From Blastococcus sp. (GTDB lineage: Bacteria; Actinomycetota; Actinomycetes; Mycobacteriales; Geodermatophilaceae), in contig JAOPUS010000217.1 in the NCBI GenBank assembly GCA_025963345.1, forward strand, positions 1-5,810: 5,810 nucleotides of DNA, written 5' to 3'. Position 1 is the first letter of the stretch. Each line of letters opens with the position of its first letter. Under the pieces are notes generated by a model. It ran no database searches, had not been told where the DNA came from, and saw nothing but the letters and a program-made list of their open reading frames with translations. The translations under genes and the position numbers were made by a program. Of the stretch, positions 1 through 5,676 are shown piece by piece.

Positions 1-462
1 GTCTCCGCGCTGGACGTCTCCATCCAGGCCGGCGTGATCAACCTGCTCGACGACCTGAAGAACTCGATGGGCCTCAGCTACCTCTTCATCGCCCACGACC
101 TCTCGGTCGTCCGGCACTTCTCCGACCGCGTCGCGGTGATGTACCTAGGCTCCAGCGTCGAGGAGGGCACCGACGAGCAGGTCTACACGACGCCGTCGCA
201 CCCCTACACGCAGGCGCTGCTGTCGTCGGTCCCGTTGCACGAGCCGCACCTGCGGGGCCAGAAGGACCGCATCCTGCTGCAGGGTGACGTGCCCAGCCCG
301 GCGGACCCGCCCTCGGGCTGCCGGTTCCGGACCCGCTGCTGGAAGGCGCAGGACATCTGCACCACCGAGCCCCCGGCGCTGGTGGACCGCGGTCAGGGCC
401 ACCCCGCGGCCTGCCACTTCGCCGAGGCGCGAGAGGTCGTGCCCGTCGAGGTAGTCGAGTAA
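1..462 (+). CDS. Oligopeptide/dipeptide ABC transporter ATP-binding protein, C-terminal part (5' end outside window)
   Basis: This is the last 153 residues of a peptide-importer ATPase of the OppD/OppF/DppD/DppF type. The frame is open from the first base and ends at TAA 460-462. It enters just after the Walker B region: the D-loop SALDVS is at visible residues 2-7, and the switch histidine is H32 in FIAHDLS. The oligopeptide-transporter C-terminal extension follows, with HPYTQALL at residues 67-74. Four cysteines lie in that extension (C107, C113, C120, C138). This pattern is common in the family and is reported to bind an iron-sulfur cluster in some members. The protein would sit on the cytoplasmic face and power peptide uptake with permease partners presumably encoded upstream. 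Walker A and the ABC signature motif are outside the window, so the F-type versus D-type subunit and the substrate cannot be decided. Confidence 0.93.
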   Translation, partial: VSALDVSIQAGVINLLDDLKNSMGLSYLFIAHDLSVVRHFSDRVAVMYLGSSVEEGTDEQVYTTPSHPYTQALLSSVPLHEPHLRGQKDRILLQGDVPSPADPPSGCRFRTRCWKAQDICTTEPPALVDRGQGHPAACHFAEAREVVPVEVVE

Positions 463-517
463 CGGGAGGGGTCCGCGCAGGCGCGACGCAGCGGCTCCGC
501 GCTGAGGGGTACGGCTC

Positions 518-553
518 ATGGTCGCGGTGCGATCCGGCAGGATCGCAATGTGA
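518..553 (+). CDS. Candidate 11-codon upstream ORF in the mshB leader
   Basis: ATG at 518 is preceded by GAGGGG (504-509), leaving 8 nt, which is a better Shine-Dalgarno sequence and spacing than mshB itself has. The frame reads MVAVRSGRIAM and stops at TGA 551-553, so it overlaps the GTG start of mshB at 550 (ATGTGA). Seen: the site, the spacing and the overlap. Inferred: ribosomes finishing this peptide could open the hairpin at 528-547 and reinitiate on mshB. The peptide has no cysteine codons, so it does not resemble the cysteine-responsive leader peptides of mycobacteria. It may be a chance ORF. Confidence 0.3.
   Translation: MVAVRSGRIAM
528..547 (+). promoter_or_regulatory. Perfect inverted repeat / hairpin at the mshB start
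   Basis: Arms TGCGATCC (528-535) and GGATCGCA (540-547) are exact reverse complements around a GGCA loop, ending 2 nt before the mshB GTG. The only plausible mshB ribosome binding site, AGGA (539-542), lies in the loop edge and 3' arm, so the folded RNA would hide it. It could instead be a DNA operator. Arms of this length arise by chance in GC-rich DNA; the exact placement is what makes it notable. Confidence 0.4.
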
Positions 554-1437
554 ACCGCCGCATGCTCCTCGTCCACGCCCATCCCGACGACGAGACGATC
601 AACAACGGGGCGACCATGGCCCGGTACGTCGCCGAGGGCGCCTCGGTCACGCTGCTCACCTGCACGCTGGGTGAGGAGGGCGAGATCCTCGTCCCCGAGC
701 TGGAGCAGCTGGCCGCCGATCAGGCCGACCAGCTCGGTGGCTACCGGATCTGGGAGCTGCGGGGGGCCATGGCCGCCCTCGGCGTCACCGACGTCCGCTT
801 CCTCGGCGGCCCGGGCCGGTACCGCGACTCCGGGATGATCGGCACGCCGGCCAACGAGAACCCGCGCGCCTTCTGGAACGCCGACCTCGACGAGGCCGTC
901 GCCCACGCCGTCGCGGTGGTCCGCGAGGTCCGACCCCAGGTGGTCGTCACCTACGACCAGAACGGCGGCTACGGCCACCCCGACCACATCCAGGCCCACC
1001 GGGTCGCGATGGCTGCGGTGGACGCCGCTGCCGACCCGGCCTACCGGCCCGACCTCGGCGCGGCCTGGACGACGGCGAAGGTCTACTGGTGCTGCGTGCC
1101 GCGCTCGGTCCTGCAGCAGGGGATCGACGCGCTCGCGGCAACGGGGGAGTCCTTCTTCGAGGGCGTCACCGACGCCGGCGACATCCCGTTCGCCGTCCCG
1201 GACGAGGAGGTCGCCGCCGCGGTCGACGGCCGCGGCTTCGTGTCGCACAAGGACGCCGCCATGCGGGCCTACCCGACCCAGATCATGGTCGACGGCCCGT
1301 TCTTCGCGCTGTCGAACAACCTCGGCCAGGAGGTCCTCGGTACCGAGTACTACCGGCTGGTGCGGGGGGAGCGCGGTCCGGCGGGCGGCGGCCCCCACGG
1401 CTGGGAGGACGATCTGTTCGCCGGCCTGGCCGGATGA
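550..1437 (+). CDS. mshB: MshB, GlcNAc-Ins deacetylase of mycothiol biosynthesis
   Basis: This 295-residue cytoplasmic zinc enzyme removes acetate from N-acetylglucosaminyl-inositol to give GlcN-Ins, the second enzymatic stage of mycothiol synthesis before cysteine ligation by MshC. The N-terminal AHPDDE motif (residues 10-15) supplies zinc ligands H11 and D14 and the general base D13. GGYGHPDH (139-146) supplies Y141, H143 and zinc ligand H146. The motifs TCTLGEEGE, DQLGGYRIWEL, VVVTYDQNGGYGHPDH and FFALSNNL follow M. tuberculosis MshB as recalled, and length is close to its 303 residues, so MshB fits better than the paralogue Mca. GTG 550 is chosen because it has AGGA 7 nt upstream. The frame upstream back to the TAA at 460 holds no ATG, GTG or TTG, and ATG 562 lacks a ribosome binding site. 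All catalytic residues are present. It is probably cotranscribed with the next gene, which it overlaps. Confidence 0.96.
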   Translation: MNRRMLLVHAHPDDETINNGATMARYVAEGASVTLLTCTLGEEGEILVPELEQLAADQADQLGGYRIWELRGAMAALGVTDVRFLGGPGRYRDSGMIGTPANENPRAFWNADLDEAVAHAVAVVREVRPQVVVTYDQNGGYGHPDHIQAHRVAMAAVDAAADPAYRPDLGAAWTTAKVYWCCVPRSVLQQGIDALAATGESFFEGVTDAGDIPFAVPDEEVAAAVDGRGFVSHKDAAMRAYPTQIMVDGPFFALSNNLGQEVLGTEYYRLVRGERGPAGGGPHGWEDDLFAGLAG

Positions 1438-1883
1438 GCCGGCGACGCCCGGCCGAGCGGATGGCCGGGGGGCTCCTCAGCCTCGTCGTCGCCGTCTGGA
1501 TGGCGCTCGTGGAGGTCTTCTGGCTGCCGCTGCGCGTCGGTGGCGTGGTGCTGCCCGTGTCGGTGGTGGCGGCGGTCGTCGCCAACCTCCTGCTGCCTCA
1601 GCTGGCGCTGCGGCTGTCGGGTTCGCGCCTGGTCGCCGCGCTGACCGGCGTCGCGTGGCTGGTCGTCGTCGTGGCGGCGATGATCCGGCGTCCCGAGGGT
1701 GACCTGATCATCACCGGGGGCGGGGCGACCGGCGTGGTCAACCTCGCCTTCCTGCTGCTGGGAGTGCTCGCCGCAGCCTTCGCCGTCGGCCGCGCCCTCG
1801 GCGGGCCCCGGCGCCCGCCGGTCAGTCCGGACGACGTCCCGGCTCGGCGCCCAGCCGGTAGTGGTAGCGGTGGTGCTCGGTGA
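1434..1883 (+). CDS. Small four-helix membrane protein, function unknown (resembles the DUF6113-type protein found after mshB)
   Basis: This 149-residue protein has a basic start (MSRRRPAER) and four hydrophobic stretches at about residues 11-31, 37-56, 65-83 and 100-118. A polar tail rich in Pro, Arg, Gly and Ser follows, with no signal peptidase site or catalytic motif. The ATG overlaps the mshB stop as ATGA (1434-1437). The only purine-rich stretch, GGGAGGA near 1403, is too far upstream to serve as a ribosome binding site. Translation is therefore probably coupled to mshB. A small membrane protein next to mshB is common in actinomycetes (Rv1171 in M. tuberculosis), and the DUF6113 assignment is from memory of that context. 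A role in mycothiol metabolism is only guilt by association. The last 20 codons run antisense to the end of the GNAT gene; they are low in complexity and probably a recent extension. Both the basic start and the 100-118 loop-helix order suggest an even-numbered, cytoplasm-facing topology. Confidence 0.8.
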   Translation: MSRRRPAERMAGGLLSLVVAVWMALVEVFWLPLRVGGVVLPVSVVAAVVANLLLPQLALRLSGSRLVAALTGVAWLVVVVAAMIRRPEGDLIITGGGATGVVNLAFLLLGVLAAAFAVGRALGGPRRPPVSPDDVPARRPAGSGSGGAR

Positions 1884-2580
1884 AGCCCAGCCGCTCGTAG
1901 AGAGCCAGCGCCGGTGCGTTGCCACCGGCCACCTGGAGCAGGCAGGAGTGCGCACCGCGCTCTCGGCCCCAGGCACCGAGCACGGCCATGACCGTCGTCG
2001 CCAGGCCGCGCCGCCGGTAGCGCTCGTCGACCGTCACCGCGGTCACGACCAACCACCCGTCGACCACCACGCCGCGGGCAACGGCGGCGAGCGGTGCCGG
2101 TGCCGGATCGAACCGGACCGACGCGAAGACGGGGTCGTCGGCGTTGACCAGCACCGCGGAGGCGACCGGCGGCAGCGGGGTCCCGCGGTAGCGGTATCCG
2201 GCGAGCCAGGCCTCGTCCGGCGTGGGTGCGAGGTGGACGCCGTCCTGCGGGGCGGCCCAGTCGGTCAGGGCGGCGGTGAGCACCAGGTTGTCGTCGTCGC
2301 GGGTCCAGCCGGCGGCGGCGAAGGCCGCATCGGCGCGTTCGGCGCCAGGCATCGGCACCTGGGCCCGGGGGCGCAGCCCGCGCTGTGCGTACCAGCTGCT
2401 CACCGAGTCGACGGCGCCCGGCAGGTCGGTGGGCGGATCGCCGACGACGAGGACGGAGTTCGCGCGGCCGGTGAAGCCTCCGCCGGCGCGCAGCAGCCAG
2501 TCGCCGAAGCCCTCCTCCTCGAGCCCCCGCCAGCTGCGGGCGGCCAGCCGCTCGAGGTCAGGGGGCGGCACGGACGGCAT
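1822..2580 (-). CDS. GNAT family N-acetyltransferase (cg3035/Rv0428c-like)
   Basis: This 252-residue protein has a C-terminal acetyl-CoA-binding GNAT fold. Motif A covers about residues 177-208, with VDERYRRRGLA giving the pyrophosphate loop R189-R190-R191-G192-L193-A194. Motif B is at about 214-234, with N221, the likely general acid Y228 in ALYERLGF, and G232-F233. The N-terminal half (about 8-110) carries WLLRAGGGFTGRANSVL and YAQRGLRPRAQV, typical of a degenerate first GNAT-like repeat in the actinobacterial cg3035/Rv0428c group. One member, in Corynebacterium glutamicum, has been described as an N-acetylglutamate synthase; extending that substrate to this protein is unsafe. ATG 2580 has AGGAAA 10 nt upstream on the minus strand. 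The gene follows the GGDEF-EAL gene by 31 bp on the same strand, so they are probably cotranscribed. Its final codons overlap the membrane protein gene tail to tail. Confidence 0.87.
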   Translation of the reverse strand: MPSVPPPDLERLAARSWRGLEEEGFGDWLLRAGGGFTGRANSVLVVGDPPTDLPGAVDSVSSWYAQRGLRPRAQVPMPGAERADAAFAAAGWTRDDDNLVLTAALTDWAAPQDGVHLAPTPDEAWLAGYRYRGTPLPPVASAVLVNADDPVFASVRFDPAPAPLAAVARGVVVDGWLVVTAVTVDERYRRRGLATTVMAVLGAWGRERGAHSCLLQVAGGNAPALALYERLGFTEHHRYHYRLGAEPGRRPD

Positions 2581-2590
2581 GGCGGTGATC

Positions 2591-2596
2591 TTTCCT
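2591..2596 (-). promoter_or_regulatory. Ribosome binding site of the GNAT gene
   Basis: AGGAAA read on the minus strand lies 10 nt before ATG 2580, inside the 31 bp gap after the GGDEF-EAL stop. A stronger purine run (GGAGGGGG, 2605-2598) sits 17 nt away, too far for normal initiation at this ATG. Confidence 0.5.
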
Positions 2597-2611
2597 GCCC
2601 CCTCCGGGGCC

Positions 2612-5425
2612 TCAGGAGGAGGGGAGTGCGACCCCGCCGCGGGGCACCCACGCCGGCTGCTCGGCCAGCCAGCCGAGGAACTTCTCGGCCGGCATCGGCC
2701 GGGCGATGTGGTAGCCCTGAGCGAAGTCGCAGCCCCAGGCTCGCAGCGCCGCCAGGGTCGCGGCGTCCTCGACGCCTTCCACGACCATGCTCATGCCCAG
2801 GTCGAGGCTCAGCTGCAGCGTGCTGCGGACGATCGCCGCGGCGCGCTCGTCCGAGGTCAGGTGGCTGACGAAGCTGCGGTCGAGCTTCAGCTCGTCGACG
2901 GGCAGGGCGCGCAGGTAGGACAGCGAGGAGTAGCCGGTCCCGTAGTCGTCGATGGACAGCCGGACGCCGAGCCGCCGCAGGGCCGCCATGACCTGCTGGC
3001 TGCGCGCGGCGTCGGCCATGAGGACGTCCTCGGTGATCTCCAGGATGAGGGCCTCGGCCGGCACCCCGAAGGCGTCGAGCAGCATCTCGACCTGGTCGGG
3101 CAGGGCGACGTCCTGGAGGTTGGAGACCGAGAGGTTGACCGCGACCGAGAGCTCGAGCCCGGCGGCCCGCCACTCCTGCAGGTCGCGCAGCGACCGCTCC
3201 AGTACCCGCAGGGCGAGCCGGCGCATGAGGCCCGCCTGCTCGGCCAAGGGCAGGAAGACGTCGGGGTAGAGCAGGCCCCGCTCGGGGTGGTTCCAGCGGA
3301 CGAGGGCCTCCACGCCGATGACGCCACCCGTACGGAGGTCGAGCTTGGGCTGGTAGTGGACGTCGAGCTGGTCGGTGTCCAGGGCGGTACGCAGCTGCTC
3401 GAGGGTCTCCAGCCGGTCGCGGGTGGCCGGGGTGCCGTCCGGGGCCCAGATCTCGAAGCCGTGCTTGCCGCGCTTGGCGACGTACATGGCGGTGTCGGCC
3501 CGGGCGAGCAGCAGCGAGCGGTCGCGGCCGTGGTCCGGGCACACCGCGATGCCGATGCTGGCGTCGACGTGCAACGGCATGCCGTCCAGCACGAACGCAT
3601 CACGCAGCGCAACGCCCAGGTTGCCGGCGACCTCCCGCGCGCGGGCGGCGTCGGCGTCGGGCAGCAGGACGGCGAACTCGTCGCCGCCCATCCGGGCCAG
3701 CAGGTCGCCGGGCTCCAGGGCCCGCTGGAGTCGCGGTCCGACGAGGCAGAGCAGGTCGTCGCCGACGCTGTGGCCGAAGCTGTCGTTGATCTCTTTGAAC
3801 CGGTCCAGGTCGAGCATGAGGACGGCGCAGTCGCGGCCCCCCGCCCCGTACACGGTGCTCTCGAGCTCCTCGATCAGCCGCCGGCGGTTGGCCAGTCCGG
3901 TGAGCGGGTCGTGGTGCGCCTCGGTGGCCAGTTGCTCCAGCCGGAGCTTCTCGACCGCCCGCAGCGCCGCGTTCTCCACGACCAGCGCGCCCTCGAGGGT
4001 CACCTGCCGCACGGCCTCGCGGACGGCCGGCGACCACGTGCGGGGCTGGCCGACCGAGCCGGTGACGACCAGCCCGAGGAGCCGGTCACCGGACAGCAGC
4101 GGCACGCTCACGTAGGAGGAGAGGCCGAGCGCCTGCACCAGGCGCGGGTCGAGGAGGTCGCTGGTCGCGGTGTCCTCGACGAACACCGGCAGCTTCTGCT
4201 CCTCGGTGAGCCGCCACAGCGCCACGTCCGCGGCGGGGTGCCCGACGAGCTGGGTCTGGACGACCTGGCGGTGTGCGTCGTCCCAGTCGACGTGGCGGAC
4301 CTCGCCGATCCGGCCCTCGTCGTCGATCAGGTAGGCGGCGCTGCGCTCGGTTCCGGCCAGCCGCTGGACGGCGCGGGCGAGGATCTCGGCGGCCTCGGAG
4401 GCGCCGGTGGCCTTCGACCCGTCGACCAGCATCTGGCGGACGACGCGGGCGGTGGTGAGGGAGGCGGCGCGGGCCTGACTGGTCCGCGCCTGCTCGATGA
4501 CGCCGCCGAGGTGGGCGCCGGCGGCGGCGGCCAGCCTGCGGACGTCCTCGGAGAAGGGCCGTACCTGCGTGCTGTCGAGGGTGAGGACGCCGGCGAGGTG
4601 CGGGGTGCGGCCGAGCGGGACGGCGAGGCCGGAGGCGATGTGGAAGTTGTCGACCCACCAGCCCGAGAGCAGCCCGGAGTCGCGATCGGCGGTCATCGGC
4701 TCGCCGGTGCGCAGCACCGTCTCGGCCAGTTGCAGGCCGACCGGCGCGTTGCGGAACTGTTCCCATGTGGCGAGGTCGCGCCGTCCGTCGGCGTAGCCGG
4801 CCATGCGGGGCACGAGGCGGCCGTCCTCGAGCAGGAAGATGCAGGCCCGCTCCACCTCGCCGAGCTCGGCGAGCTTGCGGCAGGCGTCACCGAGCAGGTG
4901 GTCCATCGACTGGGCCTTGCCGGCGGACTCGATGAGCCCGAGCAGCACCTCGGCCTGCTTGGTCCGGCGATTCTCCGACCGTCGGGTCCAGGCCTCGACC
5001 AGGGCAGCGGCGAGCCTGGGGGAGGCCTGGCGCAACAGGTGCGGCGCTGCGGCGGCCGCCGGTTCGACGGCGAGGATGCCGACGACCTCGCCGTCGACGA
5101 GGAGGGGCTCGCCGTGGGCCGACCGGATGCCCCGCTCGGCGAGTTCCTTGTCCGCCGTCCGTCGCCCGTCCGCCCGGGCCACGAGCGACGTGCGGCTGCG
5201 TACCACCGCGGACATGAACGGGGAACTGGACAACGTGACCGCGGTGTGCTGCCGGGGGGCGGTGCCCGCGCCGGTCTCGGCCACTGCCTGTCGGAAGGGC
5301 ACGACCATCGCCGTGGAGGCCTCGTGCACCCAGACGGAGACACGGGTGGCGCCGGACTGGGACCGGAGGCGGGCCAGCTGGCTCTCCACCGCTGCCTCGG
5401 CGTCGAAGGGCGACGCCGTCGGCAT
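2612..5425 (-). CDS. Multi-GAF GGDEF-EAL protein, bifunctional cyclic-di-GMP synthase/phosphodiesterase
   Basis: This 937-residue soluble protein has no transmembrane segment. Three GAF-like sensory regions at about residues 10-145, 155-312 and 320-485 lead through a helix (about 480-503) to a GGDEF domain (505-665) and an EAL domain (672-920). The cyclase side looks intact: HDPLTGLANRR (505-515), metal Asp D539 in DLDRFKEIND, and GGDEF at 580-584. The inhibitory RxxD site is degenerate, reading EPGD (571-574). The phosphodiesterase residues are also present: E706 (EAL), N764, E796, D826-D827 in DDYGTGYSS, K847, E883 and Q903. The protein could therefore make pGpG from c-di-GMP and c-di-GMP from GTP, with ligand-binding GAFs setting the balance. 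ATG 5425 is chosen because upstream codons TCA (5465-5467), and TTA and TCA near 5590-5600, are absent from the coding part. No good ribosome binding site is seen, so a leaderless start or GTG 5389 is possible. Mycobacterial DcpA/Rv1354c have a simpler GAF-GGDEF-EAL order. Confidence 0.93.
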   Translation of the reverse strand: MPTASPFDAEAAVESQLARLRSQSGATRVSVWVHEASTAMVVPFRQAVAETGAGTAPRQHTAVTLSSSPFMSAVVRSRTSLVARADGRRTADKELAERGIRSAHGEPLLVDGEVVGILAVEPAAAAAPHLLRQASPRLAAALVEAWTRRSENRRTKQAEVLLGLIESAGKAQSMDHLLGDACRKLAELGEVERACIFLLEDGRLVPRMAGYADGRRDLATWEQFRNAPVGLQLAETVLRTGEPMTADRDSGLLSGWWVDNFHIASGLAVPLGRTPHLAGVLTLDSTQVRPFSEDVRRLAAAAGAHLGGVIEQARTSQARAASLTTARVVRQMLVDGSKATGASEAAEILARAVQRLAGTERSAAYLIDDEGRIGEVRHVDWDDAHRQVVQTQLVGHPAADVALWRLTEEQKLPVFVEDTATSDLLDPRLVQALGLSSYVSVPLLSGDRLLGLVVTGSVGQPRTWSPAVREAVRQVTLEGALVVENAALRAVEKLRLEQLATEAHHDPLTGLANRRRLIEELESTVYGAGGRDCAVLMLDLDRFKEINDSFGHSVGDDLLCLVGPRLQRALEPGDLLARMGGDEFAVLLPDADAARAREVAGNLGVALRDAFVLDGMPLHVDASIGIAVCPDHGRDRSLLLARADTAMYVAKRGKHGFEIWAPDGTPATRDRLETLEQLRTALDTDQLDVHYQPKLDLRTGGVIGVEALVRWNHPERGLLYPDVFLPLAEQAGLMRRLALRVLERSLRDLQEWRAAGLELSVAVNLSVSNLQDVALPDQVEMLLDAFGVPAEALILEITEDVLMADAARSQQVMAALRRLGVRLSIDDYGTGYSSLSYLRALPVDELKLDRSFVSHLTSDERAAAIVRSTLQLSLDLGMSMVVEGVEDAATLAALRAWGCDFAQGYHIARPMPAEKFLGWLAEQPAWVPRGGVALPSS

Positions 5426-5459
5426 CAGCCGGGGCGTCGTCGAGCCGTGGTGCGTCCGG

Positions 5460-5472
5460 CCGTGTGACACGG
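5460..5472. repeat. 13-bp palindrome upstream of the GGDEF-EAL gene
   Basis: CCGTGT-G-ACACGG is a perfect 6+1+6 palindrome, 35 bp before ATG 5425. Its size and place suit a small repressor half-site pair, but no regulator family is recognised. A single copy this short may be chance. Confidence 0.35.
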
Positions 5473-5507
5473 GTTCAAGATCGGCGCGCCCGGTCGTTGC
5501 TTGAGCC
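5472..5507 (-). repeat. Inverted repeat in the presumed 5' leader of the GGDEF-EAL gene
   Basis: GGTTCAAG (5472-5479) and CTTGAGCC (5500-5507) pair over 8 bp with one G-T wobble around a 20-nt loop that is itself GC-rich. It abuts the palindrome at 5460-5472. It could fold in a minus-strand transcript, but it does not match the c-di-GMP GEMM riboswitch consensus as recalled. Confidence 0.3.
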
Positions 5508-5620
5508 GCCCCTCTGCCCGTCCCTCCTTGGGGGGAGGCGGATGTTTCGACGGCTGCGTGGACCGGTGGCGCCCGCGGCCAGGCAGCGGGTGATACTAAG
5601 AGCGAAGATCGACCGTCGGC

Positions 5621-5644
5621 GGAACCTGGTCCCGACCGGCGGTC
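5621..5644 (+). promoter_or_regulatory. Candidate ECF-sigma-type promoter for fdxA
   Basis: GGAAC (5621-5625), a 16-nt spacer and GTC (5642-5644) resemble the -35 GGAAC and -10 GTC/GTT elements used by many ECF sigma factors. The -10 part overlaps the palindrome GACCG-G-CGGTC (5634-5644). A start near 5651 would give a leader of about 25 nt. The match is short and the sigma factor is not identifiable. Confidence 0.3.
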
Positions 5645-5662
5645 AATGCCCCACATGTCCCC

Positions 5663-5668
5663 AGGAGG
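5663..5668 (+). promoter_or_regulatory. Ribosome binding site of fdxA
   Basis: AGGAGG lies 8 nt before GTG 5677, a near-ideal Shine-Dalgarno sequence. It fixes a GTG start, which agrees with the conserved MTYVI N-terminus of the family. Confidence 0.9.
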
Positions 5669-5676
5669 GAACCACC

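Larger units (their letters stand above)
5426..5676. promoter_or_regulatory. Divergent control region between the GGDEF-EAL gene and fdxA
   Basis: This 251 bp gap has no coding signature: the minus-strand frame that stays open through it uses TTA, GTA and TCA codons foreign to the gene. It holds short palindromes at 5460-5472 and 5634-5644, an inverted repeat at 5472-5507, and a minus-strand TAGTAT (5598-5593) that could be a -10 box for the GGDEF-EAL gene, though no -35 is seen at the right distance. A CCTCC/GGAGG pair (5523-5527 and 5534-5538) is also present. Divergent promoters are expected here, but no single element is convincing alone. Confidence 0.6.

Noticed and set aside
471..504. 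Two short GC hairpins after the transporter gene (around 471-487 and 489-504) as a terminator
   Set aside because: The stems are short or bulged and no T run follows, so a factor-independent terminator is not supported.
145..1398. A 417-codon minus-strand open frame across mshB
   Set aside because: It is opposite a fully recognisable MshB with all catalytic residues. The antisense product is Arg/Gly/Val-rich and shows no motif; it is a GC-composition shadow.
2597..2610. GCCCC-CTCC-GGGGC hairpin as a terminator after the GGDEF-EAL gene
   Set aside because: The stem is 5 bp, no T run follows on the minus strand, and the GNAT ribosome binding site starts right behind it.
1861..2868. A 335-codon plus-strand open frame opposite the GNAT gene and the GGDEF-EAL end
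   Set aside because: It crosses two convincing minus-strand genes and their gap, with low-complexity product and no ribosome binding site support.
2222..5467. A 1081-codon open frame on the plus strand antisense to the GGDEF-EAL gene
   Set aside because: Its triplets are exactly register-aligned with the sense codons, so it can stop only where the real gene uses TTA, CTA or TCA, which are almost absent in GC-rich genes. Its product is low in complexity with no domain, and no initiation signal is evident.
5466..5495. GGTTCAAG resembling a tRNA T-loop
   Set aside because: The flanking bases do not form a 5-bp T-stem, and no anticodon or acceptor arm is found around it on either strand.
5426..5656. 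An N-terminal extension of the GGDEF-EAL protein up to ATG 5656
   Set aside because: The extra 77 codons include TTA, GTA and TCA codons absent or rare in the rest of the gene, show no domain, and would place the start inside the fdxA promoter and leader. A GTG at 5470 also needs a TCA second codon and lacks a ribosome binding site.
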